From: Pantoea sp.
GTDB lineage: Bacteria > Pseudomonadota > Gammaproteobacteria > Enterobacterales > Enterobacteriaceae
Direction: 5' to 3'
Assembly (NCBI RefSeq): GCF_028283705.1
Contig: NZ_JAPWKD010000002.1
Coordinates: 248,001-312,000, forward strand
DNA: 64,000 nt
Shown here: positions 1 to 9,609 of the stretch, in pieces
How the letters are laid out: every line of letters starts with the position of its first letter
Position numbering within the stretch: the stretch's first letter is position 1
Notes under the pieces: generated by a model
The model's database searches: none
Seen by the model: the letters and a program-made list of their open reading frames with translations, nothing else
What the model was told of the DNA's origin: nothing
Position numbers and translations under genes: made by a program

Positions 1-1
1 G

Positions 2-304
2 CACATCAAATCGAAAGATCTGCGTCAGTTCCCGAACATTGACAATGCTTACATGGAGTTAGGCACCAACCGTGCTGACGCTGTGCTGCACGATACCCCG
101 AACATCCTGTACTTCATCCACACTGCGGGCAAAGGTCGCTTCAAAGCGGTTGGCGAATCTATCGAAGCTCAGCAGTACGGCATCGCTTTCCCGAAAGGCA
201 GCGACGACCTGCGTGAAAAAGTGAACGGCGCGCTGAAAACCCTGCGTGAAAACGGCACTTACAACACCATCTATAAAAAATGGTTCGGCAGCGAGCCTAA
301 ATAA
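2..304 (+). CDS. glnH: Glutamine ABC transporter, periplasmic binding protein (3' part)
   Basis: Only the last 100 residues are in the window; the frame is open from base 2 and the start lies upstream. The sequence matches the C-terminal lobe of E. coli GlnH, ending in the typical solute-binding-protein helix ([11 protein letters not shown]). GlnH binds L-glutamine in the periplasm and delivers it to the GlnP/GlnQ membrane complex. glnP and glnQ follow directly on the same strand. A hairpin with a T-run separates it from glnP, which would let the binding protein be made in excess over the membrane parts. The promoter region is not in the window. Confidence 0.96.
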   Translation, partial: HIKSKDLRQFPNIDNAYMELGTNRADAVLHDTPNILYFIHTAGKGRFKAVGESIEAQQYGIAFPKGSDDLREKVNGALKTLRENGTYNTIYKKWFGSEPK

Positions 305-334
305 TTCGCATTTTGCTCTATTTTTATCTTTGAA

Positions 335-360
335 GCAGGGCTGATTCCGCCCTGCTTTTT
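335..360 (+). terminator. Intrinsic-terminator-like hairpin between glnH and glnP
   Basis: GCAGGGC (335-341), a 7-base loop and GCCCTGC (349-355) form a perfect 7-bp stem followed by five T. It lies inside the glnHPQ operon, so it is probably a partial terminator or 3'-end stabiliser for glnH mRNA rather than the operon end. Confidence 0.7.
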
Positions 361-388
361 CCATCGCAACAGATTCTGGAGTTCCACC

Positions 389-1048
389 ATGGAGTTTGAC
401 TGGAGCGTCATTTGGCCTGCCATCCCGATTTTGCTGGAAGGCGCCAAAATGACCCTGATTATTTCGGTCCTCGGCTTGATCGGCGGTTTGATTATCGGCC
501 TGGTCGCCGGTTTCGCCCGCGCTTACGGCGGCTGGATCGCTAACAACATCGCACTGGTTTTCATTGAATTAATTCGCGGTACGCCGATTGTGGTGCAGGT
601 GATGTTTATCTACTTTGCCCTGCCGATGGCTTTCCCGGATTTACGTATTGATCCGTTCACTGCTGCGGTGGTGACCATCATGATCAACTCCGGTGCCTAT
701 ATCGCGGAAATCACCCGTGGCGCAGTGCTGTCGATCAACAAAGGCTTCCGTGAGGCCGGTCTGGCGCTGGGTCTGTCGCGCCGCGAAACGCTGCGCTATG
801 TGATCATGCCGCTGGCGCTGCGCCGTATGCTGCCGCCGCTGGGTAACCAGTGGATTGTCAGCATCAAAGACACCTCGCTGTTTATCGTCATTGGCGTGGC
901 AGAGCTGACCCGTCAGGGCCAGGAGATCATCGCCGGTAACTTCCGCGCGCTGGAGATCTGGAGCGCCGTTGCCGTTATCTATCTGATTATTACGCTGGTG
1001 TTGAGCTTTGTGCTGCGCCGTATTGAGAAAAGGGTGAAAATCCTGTGA
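389..1048 (+). CDS. glnP: Glutamine ABC transporter permease
   Basis: 219-residue inner-membrane protein of the HisMQ/GlnP permease family, with about five hydrophobic segments. The EAA loop is visible as the stretch around residues 130-150 ([21 protein letters not shown]), which docks onto the ATPase GlnQ. It forms the glutamine channel. The start ATG at 389 has a purine-rich site (TTCTGGAG) upstream. Its stop overlaps the GTG start of glnQ (GTGA), indicating translational coupling. Length and sequence match E. coli GlnP. Known to be nitrogen-regulated in E. coli; the promoter lies outside the window. Confidence 0.96.
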   Translation: MEFDWSVIWPAIPILLEGAKMTLIISVLGLIGGLIIGLVAGFARAYGGWIANNIALVFIELIRGTPIVVQVMFIYFALPMAFPDLRIDPFTAAVVTIMINSGAYIAEITRGAVLSINKGFREAGLALGLSRRETLRYVIMPLALRRMLPPLGNQWIVSIKDTSLFIVIGVAELTRQGQEIIAGNFRALEIWSAVAVIYLIITLVLSFVLRRIEKRVKIL

Positions 1049-1767
1049 TTGAATTTAAAAACGTCTCTAAAAATTTCGGCCAGACGCAGGTACTGCACGA
1101 CATCAACCTGAAGATTAATCAGGGCGAAGTGGTGGTGATTATCGGCCCTTCAGGTTCCGGTAAATCGACGTTGCTGCGTTGCATCAACAAGCTGGAAGAG
1201 ATCACCACTGGCGATCTGATCGTTGATGGCATGAAAGTTAACGACCCGAAAGTCGATGAACGCCTGATTCGTCAGGAAGCAGGCATGGTGTTCCAGCAGT
1301 TCCACCTGTTCCCACAAATGAGCGCGCTGGATAACGTGGCCTTTGGTCCGATCCGCGTGCGCGGTGCAAAGAAAGAAGATGCGCAAAAACTGGCGCGTGA
1401 ACTGCTGGGTAAAGTGGGGCTGGCGGAACGCGCGCACCACTTTCCGTCAGAATTGTCCGGTGGTCAGCAGCAGCGCGTGGCGATTGCCCGCGCACTGGCA
1501 GTGAAGCCAAAAATGATGCTGTTCGATGAGCCAACCTCGGCGCTTGACCCGGAACTGCGTCATGAAGTGCTGAAAGTGATGCAGGATCTGGCCGAAGAAG
1601 GCATGACCATGGTGATCGTGACACACGAAGTGGGCTTCGCCCAGAAAGTGGCTTCACGCCTGATCTTCATCGACAAAGGCACCATCGCCGAAGATGGCAA
1701 CCCAGACGAGTTGATCACCAACCCGCCGAGCGACCGTCTGCGCGAGTTTTTGCAGCACGTGTCTTAA
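1045..1767 (+). CDS. glnQ: Glutamine ABC transporter ATPase
   Basis: 240-residue ATP-binding protein that powers glutamine import. Walker A is GPSGSGKST near residue 32, the ABC signature is LSGGQQQR, and Walker B is [12 protein letters not shown]; the switch His is in VTHE. It starts with GTG at 1045, overlapping the glnP stop by four bases. Almost colinear with E. coli GlnQ ([12 protein letters not shown] start). It is the last gene of glnHPQ. A perfect palindromic repeat (1781-1808) lies 13 bases after the stop in place of a classic terminator. Confidence 0.96.
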   Translation: MIEFKNVSKNFGQTQVLHDINLKINQGEVVVIIGPSGSGKSTLLRCINKLEEITTGDLIVDGMKVNDPKVDERLIRQEAGMVFQQFHLFPQMSALDNVAFGPIRVRGAKKEDAQKLARELLGKVGLAERAHHFPSELSGGQQQRVAIARALAVKPKMMLFDEPTSALDPELRHEVLKVMQDLAEEGMTMVIVTHEVGFAQKVASRLIFIDKGTIAEDGNPDELITNPPSDRLREFLQHVS

Positions 1768-1780
1768 ACCGGCCATTATC

Positions 1781-1808
1781 GTAGCGGCGCGATTTATCGC
1801 GCCGCTAC
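1781..1808. repeat. REP-like palindrome, GTAGCGG type
   Basis: Perfect 28-base palindrome with 13-base arms (GTAGCGGCGCGAT, centre TT). It has no T-run. Related copies occur near 5186, 10733, 36687 and 63152, always between genes. It may protect the glnQ mRNA 3' end. Confidence 0.85.
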
Positions 1809-1894
1809 ATGCTGGTATACATCCCCCCTTTCAGACTCATCTCCCTCCTGCGCTGTCTATACTTTTCCCTTGTGCCAAAATCAGGGAGAAAGCC

Positions 1895-4165
1895 ATGTCG
1901 TTTGCCAGCCCACCATGGCGTCGTGCCATCAGCTGGAGTCTGGGTGTTATTTTCCTGTTGCTGATCACGGCTGCCCAGGCCGTCACCCTGCCACAGGCCG
2001 CTGTTGCCGCGCAGCAGTCACCGCCACCCGCCGCAACCACCAGCACCGCGCCAACGCTGGAGGATAAAAAAGCCGCCTATGCCGCGCTGGCTAATATTCT
2101 GGAAAATAACGATTCCCGTCAGGAGCTGATTGATCAGCTGCGTCAGGCAGCCAATAGTCCCTCCACCAGCCAGCAACCGATACTGGCCCCGCCGCAGGCG
2201 GAAGCAGAAGATCCGACGGTGCTGGAAAGCGTCACCAGCGTCACCCGTGAATATGGCGGAGCCGTCGCATCCCAGTTTGTCCGGCTGCACGACAGCATTG
2301 CCAACGCACCACACAAGGCCTTCAACCAGCAAACTTTCCTCAATGCCCTGAAGCATTTTGCCGGACTGGCCGCCGCCGTGTTTGCTTTTTACTGGCTGGC
2401 GCGACGCCTGATGGGGCCCATCTGGCAACGTATGGGGCGCTGGGGCCGTAACCACAATCTGGAACGCAGCAAATGGCTGCATCTGCCCGCCACCATTGTG
2501 CTGGCTTTTATCATTGATTTACTGCTGCTGGCGTTGACGCTGTTTCTCGGCCAGATCATCAGCGACAATTACCACGGTGATAATCGCACCATCGCCTATC
2601 AGCAGGGCCTGTTCCTGAATGCCTTCGCGCTGATTGAGTTCTTCAAAGCGGTGCTGCGCCTGATTTTTTGCCCACGCTTCCCTGCCCTGCGCTTTTTTCA
2701 TTTGTCCGATGCGCGCGCCCGCTACTGGAACACCCGCCTGAGCTGGCTGAGCGGCATCATTGGTTATGGCTTGCTGGTGGTGGTGCCGATTGTGTCCAAT
2801 CAGGTGAATATGCAGGTCGCTGCGCTGGTTAACATGCTGGTGATGGGGATCATGACGGTGTGGGCGCTGTGGCTGATTTTTCGTAACAAGCGCAATATCC
2901 ATGAAGAATTATCGCGGCTGGCTGACCGCAGCCTGAGCTTCTTCGCGCTGTTTATCCGCGCCTTTGGCATGGTGTGGCACTGGCTGGCGAGCGCGTATTT
3001 TATCGCGCTGTTCCTGTTCTCCATTTTCAATCCCGGCGACAGCCTGAAATTTATGATGTCCGCCACGGTCCGCAGCCTGGCGATCATCGGTATCGCCGCG
3101 TTGATTTCCGGCATGCTGACGCGCTGGATTGGCAAAACCCTGACCCTGTCACCGGACATGCGGCGCAACTACCCTGAACTGCAAAAACGCGTCAACGATT
3201 GGGTCAAGGCGCTGCTGAAGCTGGCGCGGGTGATCACCGTATTTGCCACGCTGCTAATGCTACTCAATGCGTGGAATCTGTTTGATCTCTGGCACTGGCT
3301 GACGTTCGGTGCCGGACAGAAGATGGTCGATGTAATGATCCGCATCGTGATGATCGTGCTGCTTTCGGCGATTGGCTGGACGCTGCTCGCCAGCCTGATT
3401 GAAAGCCGTCTGGCTTCCGATTCTCATGGCCGTCCGATGCCCAGCGCCCGTACCCGCACGCTGCTGACACTGTTCCGTAATGCGCTGGCAGTGGTGATCA
3501 GCACCATTACCATCATGATTTTACTGTCCGAAGTGGGGGTGAATATCGCCCCGTTGCTGGCTGGTGCCGGGGCGCTGGGGCTGGCGGTGTCGTTTGGTTC
3601 GCAAACGCTGGTTAAAGACATCATCACCGGCATCTTTATCCAGTTTGAGAACGGCATGAATACTGGCGATCTGGTGACCATTGGCAGCATCACCGGCACT
3701 GTGGAGCGAATGTCGATTCGATCGGTCGGGGTGCGTCAGGATACCGGTGCGCTGAATATTATTCCGTGGTCATCCATCACCACCTTCGCCAACTTTGTGC
3801 GCGGTATCGGCTCGTTTGTTGCCAACTATGATGTCGATCGCAGCGAAGACACGGCGAGAGTGAACGCTACCTTGCAGGCCGCAGTGAAGGAGTTACTGGA
3901 AAACCCAGAAATTCGTGGCATGGTAATTGGCGAGCCGAGTTTCGCCGGGCTGGTCGGGCTGACCAGCCAATCCTTTACCGTCCGTGTCTCCTTCACCACC
4001 CAGCCCCTGAAGCAGTGGTCGGTGAGGTTTGCGCTGGACGACAAAGTGAAGAAACATTTTGACGCGGCGGGAATCAAAGCGCCGCACCAAACGGTAGAGG
4101 TGATGCAAACCGGCAACGACGTGGCATCCGCCGCCAGCTTTCCGGCGCTGCCACCGACGCCGTGA
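1895..4165 (+). CDS. ybiO: Moderate-conductance MscS-family mechanosensitive channel
   Basis: 756-residue inner-membrane protein, closely matching E. coli YbiO (741 aa). It has an N-terminal signal-like hydrophobic segment (residues about 12-30), an Ala/Pro/Gln-rich linker, then many transmembrane helices. The MscS core is in the C-terminal third, with the pore helix (APLLAGAGALGLAVSFGSQTL), the beta domain (NTGDLVTIGSITGTVERMSIRSVGVR) and the C-terminal alpha-beta domain. It releases osmolytes under hypo-osmotic stress. The start at 1895 is preceded by AGGGAGAA. It runs convergently to within two bases of rlmF. The ybiO-rlmF-glnQ neighbourhood is the same in E. coli. Confidence 0.95.
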   Translation: MSFASPPWRRAISWSLGVIFLLLITAAQAVTLPQAAVAAQQSPPPAATTSTAPTLEDKKAAYAALANILENNDSRQELIDQLRQAANSPSTSQQPILAPPQAEAEDPTVLESVTSVTREYGGAVASQFVRLHDSIANAPHKAFNQQTFLNALKHFAGLAAAVFAFYWLARRLMGPIWQRMGRWGRNHNLERSKWLHLPATIVLAFIIDLLLLALTLFLGQIISDNYHGDNRTIAYQQGLFLNAFALIEFFKAVLRLIFCPRFPALRFFHLSDARARYWNTRLSWLSGIIGYGLLVVVPIVSNQVNMQVAALVNMLVMGIMTVWALWLIFRNKRNIHEELSRLADRSLSFFALFIRAFGMVWHWLASAYFIALFLFSIFNPGDSLKFMMSATVRSLAIIGIAALISGMLTRWIGKTLTLSPDMRRNYPELQKRVNDWVKALLKLARVITVFATLLMLLNAWNLFDLWHWLTFGAGQKMVDVMIRIVMIVLLSAIGWTLLASLIESRLASDSHGRPMPSARTRTLLTLFRNALAVVISTITIMILLSEVGVNIAPLLAGAGALGLAVSFGSQTLVKDIITGIFIQFENGMNTGDLVTIGSITGTVERMSIRSVGVRQDTGALNIIPWSSITTFANFVRGIGSFVANYDVDRSEDTARVNATLQAAVKELLENPEIRGMVIGEPSFAGLVGLTSQSFTVRVSFTTQPLKQWSVRFALDDKVKKHFDAAGIKAPHQTVEVMQTGNDVASAASFPALPPTP

Positions 4166-4167
4166 GT

Positions 4168-5091
4168 TTAGCGTTTCAGCCGCTGGGCACGTCCGGCCTC
4201 CGGCAGGAAGGTCCAGGCGAGGAAACGGCTCTGTTTCTGGCCCTGCGCCATTTCGATGATGCGGACCTCGTACGCCTCCGCATCACGCAGCTGGTCGCGC
4301 AGCGCGGGTAGATTCTCTTTGCGTGAAACCAGCGAGGTGAACCACACAATGCGGTCAGCAAAAGCGACGCTTTCATCGATCATCCGGCCAATAAACCGTC
4401 GTTCGCCGCCGTCACACCACAATTCGTTATGCTGACCACCGAAGTTCAGCGGCGTATTTTTCTTTAAACCGAGGTTGCGCACTTTACGCTGGCTGCCCGC
4501 CGCCGCTTCTTCTGCCGATGCATGGAACGGTGGGTTACACAGCACCGCCTGGTAGCGTTCATTTTTGTGCACCACACCGGCGAAGATCGCCTCAGCCTGC
4601 TTCTGCCGACGCAGACGAATCCCGCGCTGCAAACCCGGATTGCTGGCAACGATATGGTTAGCCGCCGTGATGGCTTCCGCCGTGATCTCGGTGCCGGTAA
4701 AGCGCCAGCCGTATTCCGCGTGACCAATCAGCGGATAGATGCAGTTGGCACCGCAACCTATATCCATCACATCCACATCGCGCGGGATCACGCCGCCATT
4801 ATCGGTGGCCAGCAAATCAGCCAGCGCATGGATATAATCCGCTCGCCCCGGCACTGGCGGCGTCAGATAGCCTTCCGGCAGCTGCCAGTTAAGGTTGTAG
4901 AACAGCTTCAGCAGTGCCTGATTGAGCAACATCACCGCCTGCGGATCGGCAAAATCTACCGACAGCTCGCCATAACCGTTCGGGCGCACTTTGTCCGCCA
5001 GCGGCGGATGCGCTGCGGTGAGGGCAGCAAAATCATAACGGCCCTGATGGCGATTGCGGGGATGAAAGGGATTGGCGGCTGGCTTGTTCAT
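4168..5091 (-). CDS. rlmF: 23S rRNA (adenine-1618 N6)-methyltransferase
   Basis: 307-residue SAM-dependent methyltransferase equivalent to E. coli RlmF (YbiN), which methylates A1618 of 23S rRNA. The SAM-binding loop is [11 protein letters not shown] (residues 110-120). The adenine-N6 catalytic motif is NPPF at residues 186-189, followed by HASAEE. The start ATG at 5091 follows a GGAGATC site on the minus strand. It converges on ybiO with a two-base gap, as expected from E. coli synteny. No other gene shares its transcript. Confidence 0.95.
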   Translation of the reverse strand: MNKPAANPFHPRNRHQGRYDFAALTAAHPPLADKVRPNGYGELSVDFADPQAVMLLNQALLKLFYNLNWQLPEGYLTPPVPGRADYIHALADLLATDNGGVIPRDVDVMDIGCGANCIYPLIGHAEYGWRFTGTEITAEAITAANHIVASNPGLQRGIRLRRQKQAEAIFAGVVHKNERYQAVLCNPPFHASAEEAAAGSQRKVRNLGLKKNTPLNFGGQHNELWCDGGERRFIGRMIDESVAFADRIVWFTSLVSRKENLPALRDQLRDAEAYEVRIIEMAQGQKQSRFLAWTFLPEAGRAQRLKR

Positions 5092-5185
5092 AGGATCTCC
5101 GATAAATAACGCGGCGTAAGATACCCTTTGCCGGACAAAAAAGAAAATCTCTGCTGATGTAGAGTCAGGATGCTAAATTTGTCGC

Positions 5186-5203
5186 TGCGCAATTTATTGC
5201 GCA
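5186..5203. repeat. Degenerate REP-like palindrome
   Basis: TGCGCAAT-TT-ATTGCGCA is a perfect 18-base core. The flanks (GTCGC... and ...CTTAC) look like decayed GTAGC/CTAC ends. It is a diverged member of the family seen at 1781, and lies in the short gap before the flavin-reductase-like gene. Confidence 0.6.
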
Positions 5204-5225
5204 CTTACCCACGCCAGGAGAGGTT

Positions 5226-5858
5226 ATGACGCGTCAACGCTATTCTTATCAACCGCGTGCCGGTCACGGTTTGCCGCACGATCCCCTCAATGCCATCGTC
5301 GGCCCACGCCCGATTGGCTGGATCAGTTCGCAAAGCACCAGCGGCCTGCGCAACCTTGCGCCTTACAGTTTTTTTAACTGCTTCAACTATCATCCGCCGA
5401 TTATCGGCTTTGCCAGCAGCGGCTGGAAAGACAGCGTGCAAAATATCAGCGAGAGCAAAGAGTTTGTCTGGAACCTGGCGACCCGTCCATTGGCGGAAGC
5501 GATGAACGAAAGCTCCGCCTCAATACCGCCGGAGCAGGATGAATTCGCGCTGGCGGGGTTAACCCCGATCCCGGCCTCACAGGTAAAGGTCAGCATGGTG
5601 GCGGAAAGTCCGGTCAATTTCGAATGCCGCCTGACGCAGCTGATCCGCCTGCAGGATGTACACGGCAGTGAACTGGAGAGCTGGCTGGTGCTGGGGGAAG
5701 TGGTGGCGATTCATATTGATGAGCATCTGCTGGAGGACGGCATCTATCAAACCGCCAAAGCGCAACCCATCCTGCGTGCCGGTGGCCCGTCGGCCTATTA
5801 CGGTATCAGTGAAGCGTCGCGCTTTGATCTGGTGCGGCCGGATGCGCGTCGTGGTTAA
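5226..5858 (+). CDS. Flavin reductase-like (FMN-binding split-barrel) protein
   Basis: 210 residues of the DIM6/NTAB flavin-reductase-like family (FMN-binding split barrel). N-terminal hallmarks are PHDPLNAIVGPRPIGWISS and NLAPYSFFNCFNYHPPIIGF, the usual FMN-contact segments. Such proteins use NAD(P)H to reduce flavin or bind FMN as an oxidoreductase; the substrate cannot be told from sequence. Start ATG 5226 has a strong AGGAGAGG site. It stands alone upstream of the hut region, and its stop overlaps the 3' end of the opposing HutH-like gene by four bases. Membership of histidine catabolism is not shown. Confidence 0.85.
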   Translation: MTRQRYSYQPRAGHGLPHDPLNAIVGPRPIGWISSQSTSGLRNLAPYSFFNCFNYHPPIIGFASSGWKDSVQNISESKEFVWNLATRPLAEAMNESSASIPPEQDEFALAGLTPIPASQVKVSMVAESPVNFECRLTQLIRLQDVHGSELESWLVLGEVVAIHIDEHLLEDGIYQTAKAQPILRAGGPSAYYGISEASRFDLVRPDARRG

Positions 5859-7345
5859 AAACGGGTCGCTTTGAGGACCTGCACGGCTTGCGCCATTTCC
5901 GGTGCCAGCCAGCGGTCCTCCTGCCAGTTGGCTACTACCGCCCGCAGGCGACGCAATGCCTGCTTTGTGCCGTCTGCCAGCTGGTTTTCCCCGTGGAAAT
6001 CCAGCGCCTGCGCCGCCAGCAGATACTCAATCGCCAGAATCTGCCACACATTGCCCGTAAGCTTCAGCAGCTTCAATGCCGCGCCGGTGCCCAGGCTGAG
6101 ATGATCTTCCTGCAAACCGGAAGTGACAAAGTTATCCAGCACCGCCGGTTGCGCCAGCTGGCGGTTTTCCGCACACAGCGAAGCCGCGACATATTGCGCA
6201 ATCATCATGCCGGAATTCACCCCCGGCTGGGCCACCAAAAACGCCGGTAGTCCGCTGACCAGCGGATTGACCAGCCGATCCAGCCGACGCTCAGCAATGC
6301 TGCCCAGCTCCGCCATGGCTATCGCCAGCAGGTCGCAGGCCATGGCTACGGATTCACCGTGGGGATTAGCCTGTGACACCACGCGCCAGTTATCCGCCGT
6401 GCCGAGTACCAGCGGGTTATCCGTACAGGCGTTGAGTTCAGTATTCACCTGGCGCTGCGCATGTTCGAACTGATCCCGGCAGGCACCGTGCACCTGTGGC
6501 ATTGAACGCAGGCTGAGAGCGTCCTGGGTGCGCACGCCGAGGCTGCTCTGCAACAACGGGCTGTCGCTCAGGAGCTGACGCAGCCGTTCACCGCTGCGCT
6601 GCATACCCGGGCTGGCTTTCAGCGCGATGATCTCTGCATCGAACGCCGCCAGTTGCCCACGCAGGGCTTCAAAACTCATCGCTCCGGTCATATCGGCACA
6701 ATCCAGCAGGCGTGCCGCATCGTCCAGCGCCAGCGAGGCCATGCCGGTCATGCAGGGAGTGCCGTTCACCAGGCTCAACCCTTCTTTTGCTCCTGGGCGG
6801 AACGGGGCCAGACCGGCCAGCGCCAGTGCCTGTTCGGCAGGCATCGTTTGCTGCTGATACGTCACCTCGCCTATACCCATCAACGCCAGACCGATATGCG
6901 CCATATGGGTGAGATAACCGACCGATCCCTGTGACGGGACCTGAGGAATAATCTGTTGATTGAGTAGCGCCAGCAGTTGCTGCACCAGCGCTACCGATAC
7001 GCCAGATTTACCGTGGCTGTAGTTGGCGATGGCGGCACAGATAATGGCGCGCACTTCATCCGCTGGCAGCAACGGCCCGACACCACAGGCGTGGCTCAGC
7101 AGCGTATTGCGCGAGAGCTGGCTGAGTTGCTCCTCCGGCAAGGTGATGTTGCACAAGGCGCCCAGACCGGTGTTGATACCGTAGGCGATATGGCCGCTGG
7201 CGACAATATCATCGACGATTTCACGTCCGCACGCGATACGCTGCCAGGCAGCGACGCTCAGGCTGAGCTCAGCGCCGTGGCGCGCCACCTGTACCACATC
7301 CTGCCAGCTAAGGGGGCTGTCGCCCCAAATCACCGTTCCGCTCAT
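5855..7345 (-). CDS. HutH-like aromatic amino acid lyase homologue lacking the MIO triad
   Basis: 496 residues, homologous end to end to histidine ammonia-lyase, including [11 protein letters not shown] (53-63), LLSHACGVG, the NGT at 194-196 and QEDH. The segment that should read [14 protein letters not shown] reads [11 protein letters not shown] (140-150). The Ala-Ser-Gly that cyclises into the MIO electrophile is therefore deleted precisely. The catalytic Tyr of QDPYS is also replaced (QDALS, Leu277). A standard ammonia-lyase reaction is unlikely; a binding, regulatory or different lyase/isomerase role is possible. It is last in a minus-strand operon with a histidine-type ABC transporter, and its ATG overlaps the ATPase stop. 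The frame is intact with no sign of decay. Confidence 0.88.
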   Translation of the reverse strand: MSGTVIWGDSPLSWQDVVQVARHGAELSLSVAAWQRIACGREIVDDIVASGHIAYGINTGLGALCNITLPEEQLSQLSRNTLLSHACGVGPLLPADEVRAIICAAIANYSHGKSGVSVALVQQLLALLNQQIIPQVPSQGSVGYLTHMAHIGLALMGIGEVTYQQQTMPAEQALALAGLAPFRPGAKEGLSLVNGTPCMTGMASLALDDAARLLDCADMTGAMSFEALRGQLAAFDAEIIALKASPGMQRSGERLRQLLSDSPLLQSSLGVRTQDALSLRSMPQVHGACRDQFEHAQRQVNTELNACTDNPLVLGTADNWRVVSQANPHGESVAMACDLLAIAMAELGSIAERRLDRLVNPLVSGLPAFLVAQPGVNSGMMIAQYVAASLCAENRQLAQPAVLDNFVTSGLQEDHLSLGTGAALKLLKLTGNVWQILAIEYLLAAQALDFHGENQLADGTKQALRRLRAVVANWQEDRWLAPEMAQAVQVLKATRF

Positions 7346-8136
7346 GCCGGTTGCTCCGTGCGTTGATGGCTGGAGATAAATTGTTTAAAGCGCAGCGAGC
7401 CTTGCTCGCCAAACATCGCTTCCGGGGGACCTTCGCAATCAATGGTGCCCTGGTGCATAAACACCACGCGGTTCGATACGTTGCGGGCAAACCCCATTTC
7501 GTGGGTAACCACCAGCATGGTGCGCCCTTCCTCCGCGAGGCTGCGCATCACCTTCAGCACCTCCCCCACCAGCTCCGGGTCAAGCGCGGAGGTGGGTTCA
7601 TCAAACAGCATCACTTCCGGGTCCATCGCCAGCGCGCGCGCAATGGCAACGCGCTGCTGCTGACCACCCGATAGCTGCGCCGGATAGAAATCTTTGCGAT
7701 TCAGCAGTCCAACCCGATCCAGCAGCTGTTCCGCCTGGGCAATGCAGCTTTTTTTATCGCGCTTCAGGACATAATGCGGCCCTTCAATCACGTTCTGTAG
7801 CACCGTCATATGCGACCACAGGTTGAAACTCTGGAACACCATGCCAAGCCGGGAGCGCAGGCGTTCAATCTGTTTCGGATTCGCCGCCAGCTGATGCCCG
7901 TGGGCATGGCGCTTCATTTCAATGGTTTCACCGCCCACGCTGACCACACCGGCATCCGGCGTTTCCAGCAGGTTGATGCAGCGCAGCAGCGTACTTTTGC
8001 CGGAACCGCTGGCACCGAGAATCGAAATCACATCGCCTTTGCGTGCCTGTAAATTGATGCCTTTCAGCACCTCCATCGCCCCAAAAGATTTATGGATGTC
8101 GGTGGCGGATAAGGTAATCGGGGGTAAATCGTGCAT
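7342..8136 (-). CDS. Polar amino acid ABC transporter ATPase (hut-linked, HisP-like)
   Basis: 264-residue ATPase of the HisP/GlnQ group: Walker [10 protein letters not shown], signature LSGGQQQR, Walker [13 protein letters not shown], His in VTHE. It carries the HisP-type insertion [26 protein letters not shown]. The chosen start is the ATG at 8136, with GGAG six bases upstream; a TTG 15 bases further up has no site. It lies directly after the permease stop at 8138 and overlaps the HutH-like gene by four bases. With its neighbours it forms a probable importer for histidine or urocanate; the substrate is inferred from operator sites and position only. Confidence 0.9.
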   Translation of the reverse strand: MHDLPPITLSATDIHKSFGAMEVLKGINLQARKGDVISILGASGSGKSTLLRCINLLETPDAGVVSVGGETIEMKRHAHGHQLAANPKQIERLRSRLGMVFQSFNLWSHMTVLQNVIEGPHYVLKRDKKSCIAQAEQLLDRVGLLNRKDFYPAQLSGGQQQRVAIARALAMDPEVMLFDEPTSALDPELVGEVLKVMRSLAEEGRTMLVVTHEMGFARNVSNRVVFMHQGTIDCEGPPEAMFGEQGSLRFKQFISSHQRTEQPA

Positions 8137-8137
8137 A

Positions 8138-8866
8138 TCACTCTCCGGCAATCGGTTTAACGGCGGGCAACGGCTTTTTTTCGACGCGATGCACCGGGGT
8201 CAGGCGGCGCTCAAGCAGCGCATACAACTGGACGATAATAAAGTTCAGAATCAGATAGATAGCCGCTGCACACAGAAACACTTCCATGGTGCGATACGTA
8301 CGCTGAATAATCTGCTGCGCCACGCCGGTGACATCCCACACCGTCACCAGGCTGGCGAGCGCGGTGGATTTCACCAGCAGAATCGCTTCGGTGGAGTACG
8401 CCGGTAAGGCATAGCGCAGCATGATGGGTGCGATAATGCGCCGCAGTAACAGGCCGCGAGACATACCACAGGCCAGCCCGGCTTCAACCTGGCCCGGCGG
8501 CACCGCCAGCAACGCACCACGCAGAATCTCAGCGGTGTACGCGGCAGTACACAGCGCCAGCGCCAGCACCGCGCAGGTAAAGGGTTCGCGCAGAAACGGC
8601 CAGACAAAACTGTGGCGAATCACACCAAACTGGCCGAGCCCGTAATAAATCAAAAACAGCTGGATCAGCAGCGGTGAGCCGCGAAACACCAGGATGTAGC
8701 CGCGCGCAAAACCACTCAGTAGCCGCCAGCGGCTCATACGCAGCGTCAGAATGCCCAGCGCCAGCACCCCGCCGCACAGGAATGAACTGATAAACAGGCC
8801 GAGCGTAACCGGCAGCGCGGCGCTCAGCTTGAGAAAGGTGTCAGTGAGAAAGGTAAAATCGAACAT
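8138..8866 (-). CDS. Polar amino acid ABC transporter permease (HisM-like)
   Basis: 242-residue inner-membrane permease with four to five hydrophobic segments. An EAA-type loop ([20 protein letters not shown]) follows the PPGQV segment. It resembles HisM/OccM-type subunits and should pair with the permease encoded just upstream (8878-9597) to form the heterodimeric channel. Start ATG 8866 has AAGGAG at good spacing. The operon order is binding protein, HisQ-like, HisM-like, ATPase, HutH-like, all minus strand with short gaps. Confidence 0.9.
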   Translation of the reverse strand: MFDFTFLTDTFLKLSAALPVTLGLFISSFLCGGVLALGILTLRMSRWRLLSGFARGYILVFRGSPLLIQLFLIYYGLGQFGVIRHSFVWPFLREPFTCAVLALALCTAAYTAEILRGALLAVPPGQVEAGLACGMSRGLLLRRIIAPIMLRYALPAYSTEAILLVKSTALASLVTVWDVTGVAQQIIQRTYRTMEVFLCAAAIYLILNFIIVQLYALLERRLTPVHRVEKKPLPAVKPIAGE

Positions 8867-8877
8867 CGCGCTGCTCC

Positions 8878-9597
8878 TTAATGCTGTGCCGCAGTGCGAC
8901 TTTGCCAGGCACGGCCGAGGCGCGATTCCGCGCGACGAAATGCATGGTTGGAAAGCAGAGTCAGTACCAGATAACAGGCACCGCCCACCATATAGAAGGT
9001 GAAGTAGTCACGGGTAGATCCGGCAGCCACCTGGCTGGCTCGCATCAGTTCGACGATGCCGGTGACGGACACCAGCGCCGAGTCCTTCAGGCTCATCTGC
9101 CAGACATTCGACATGCCGGGCAGCGCATAGCGCACCACCTGCGGCAGCAGAATGCGCTGGGCGATGCGAAGCCGAGGCATCCCGATGGCGACAGCAGCTT
9201 CGATCTCGCCTTTCGCCAGCGCCAGCCGCGCCGCCCGATACACTTCCCCCTGGTAAGAACCTGAGATAAGCCCGATAGCCAGTGCCCCAATCAGAAACGG
9301 CGGCGCTTCAATAAAGCCATCCGCCCCGAACATCTGACCGACGAGGGTGATCAAACCGGAGCCACCGAAGTAAAACAGGTAGATCACCAGCAGTTCCGGG
9401 ATGCCACGAAACACCGTGGAATACGCCTCTCCCAGCCAGCGCAGCCAGCGTTGCGTGGAGAGTTTAGCCGCCGCAACACCCGCACCGACCAGCGCGCCGA
9501 TCATCAATGCCGCCAGCGAGAGCAGCAACGTGGTTAACGTGGCGCTCAGGATCAGGCGGCCCCAGCCGTCTGCAACAAAACTCAGCAGGCTCATCAT
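8878..9597 (-). CDS. Polar amino acid ABC transporter permease (HisQ-like)
   Basis: 239 residues from the ATG at 9597. A GTG four codons further up is possible, but GAGG lies six bases before this ATG. It has the HisQ/OccQ-type organisation, with FRGIPELLVIYLFYFGG in the first half and the EAA loop KGEIEAAVAIGMPRLRIAQRILLP (about residues 137-160). It is the second membrane subunit of the hut-linked transporter. Gaps to its neighbours are 11 and 12 bases. Confidence 0.9.
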   Translation of the reverse strand: MMSLLSFVADGWGRLILSATLTTLLLSLAALMIGALVGAGVAAAKLSTQRWLRWLGEAYSTVFRGIPELLVIYLFYFGGSGLITLVGQMFGADGFIEAPPFLIGALAIGLISGSYQGEVYRAARLALAKGEIEAAVAIGMPRLRIAQRILLPQVVRYALPGMSNVWQMSLKDSALVSVTGIVELMRASQVAAGSTRDYFTFYMVGGACYLVLTLLSNHAFRRAESRLGRAWQSRTAAQH

Positions 9598-9609
9598 GGT
9601 TGACCTCAC

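Noticed and set aside
5855..7345. Calling this gene a pseudogene of hutH
   Set aside because: The frame is full length, most active-site residues are kept, and the deletion is exactly one functional triad, which fits altered function better than decay.
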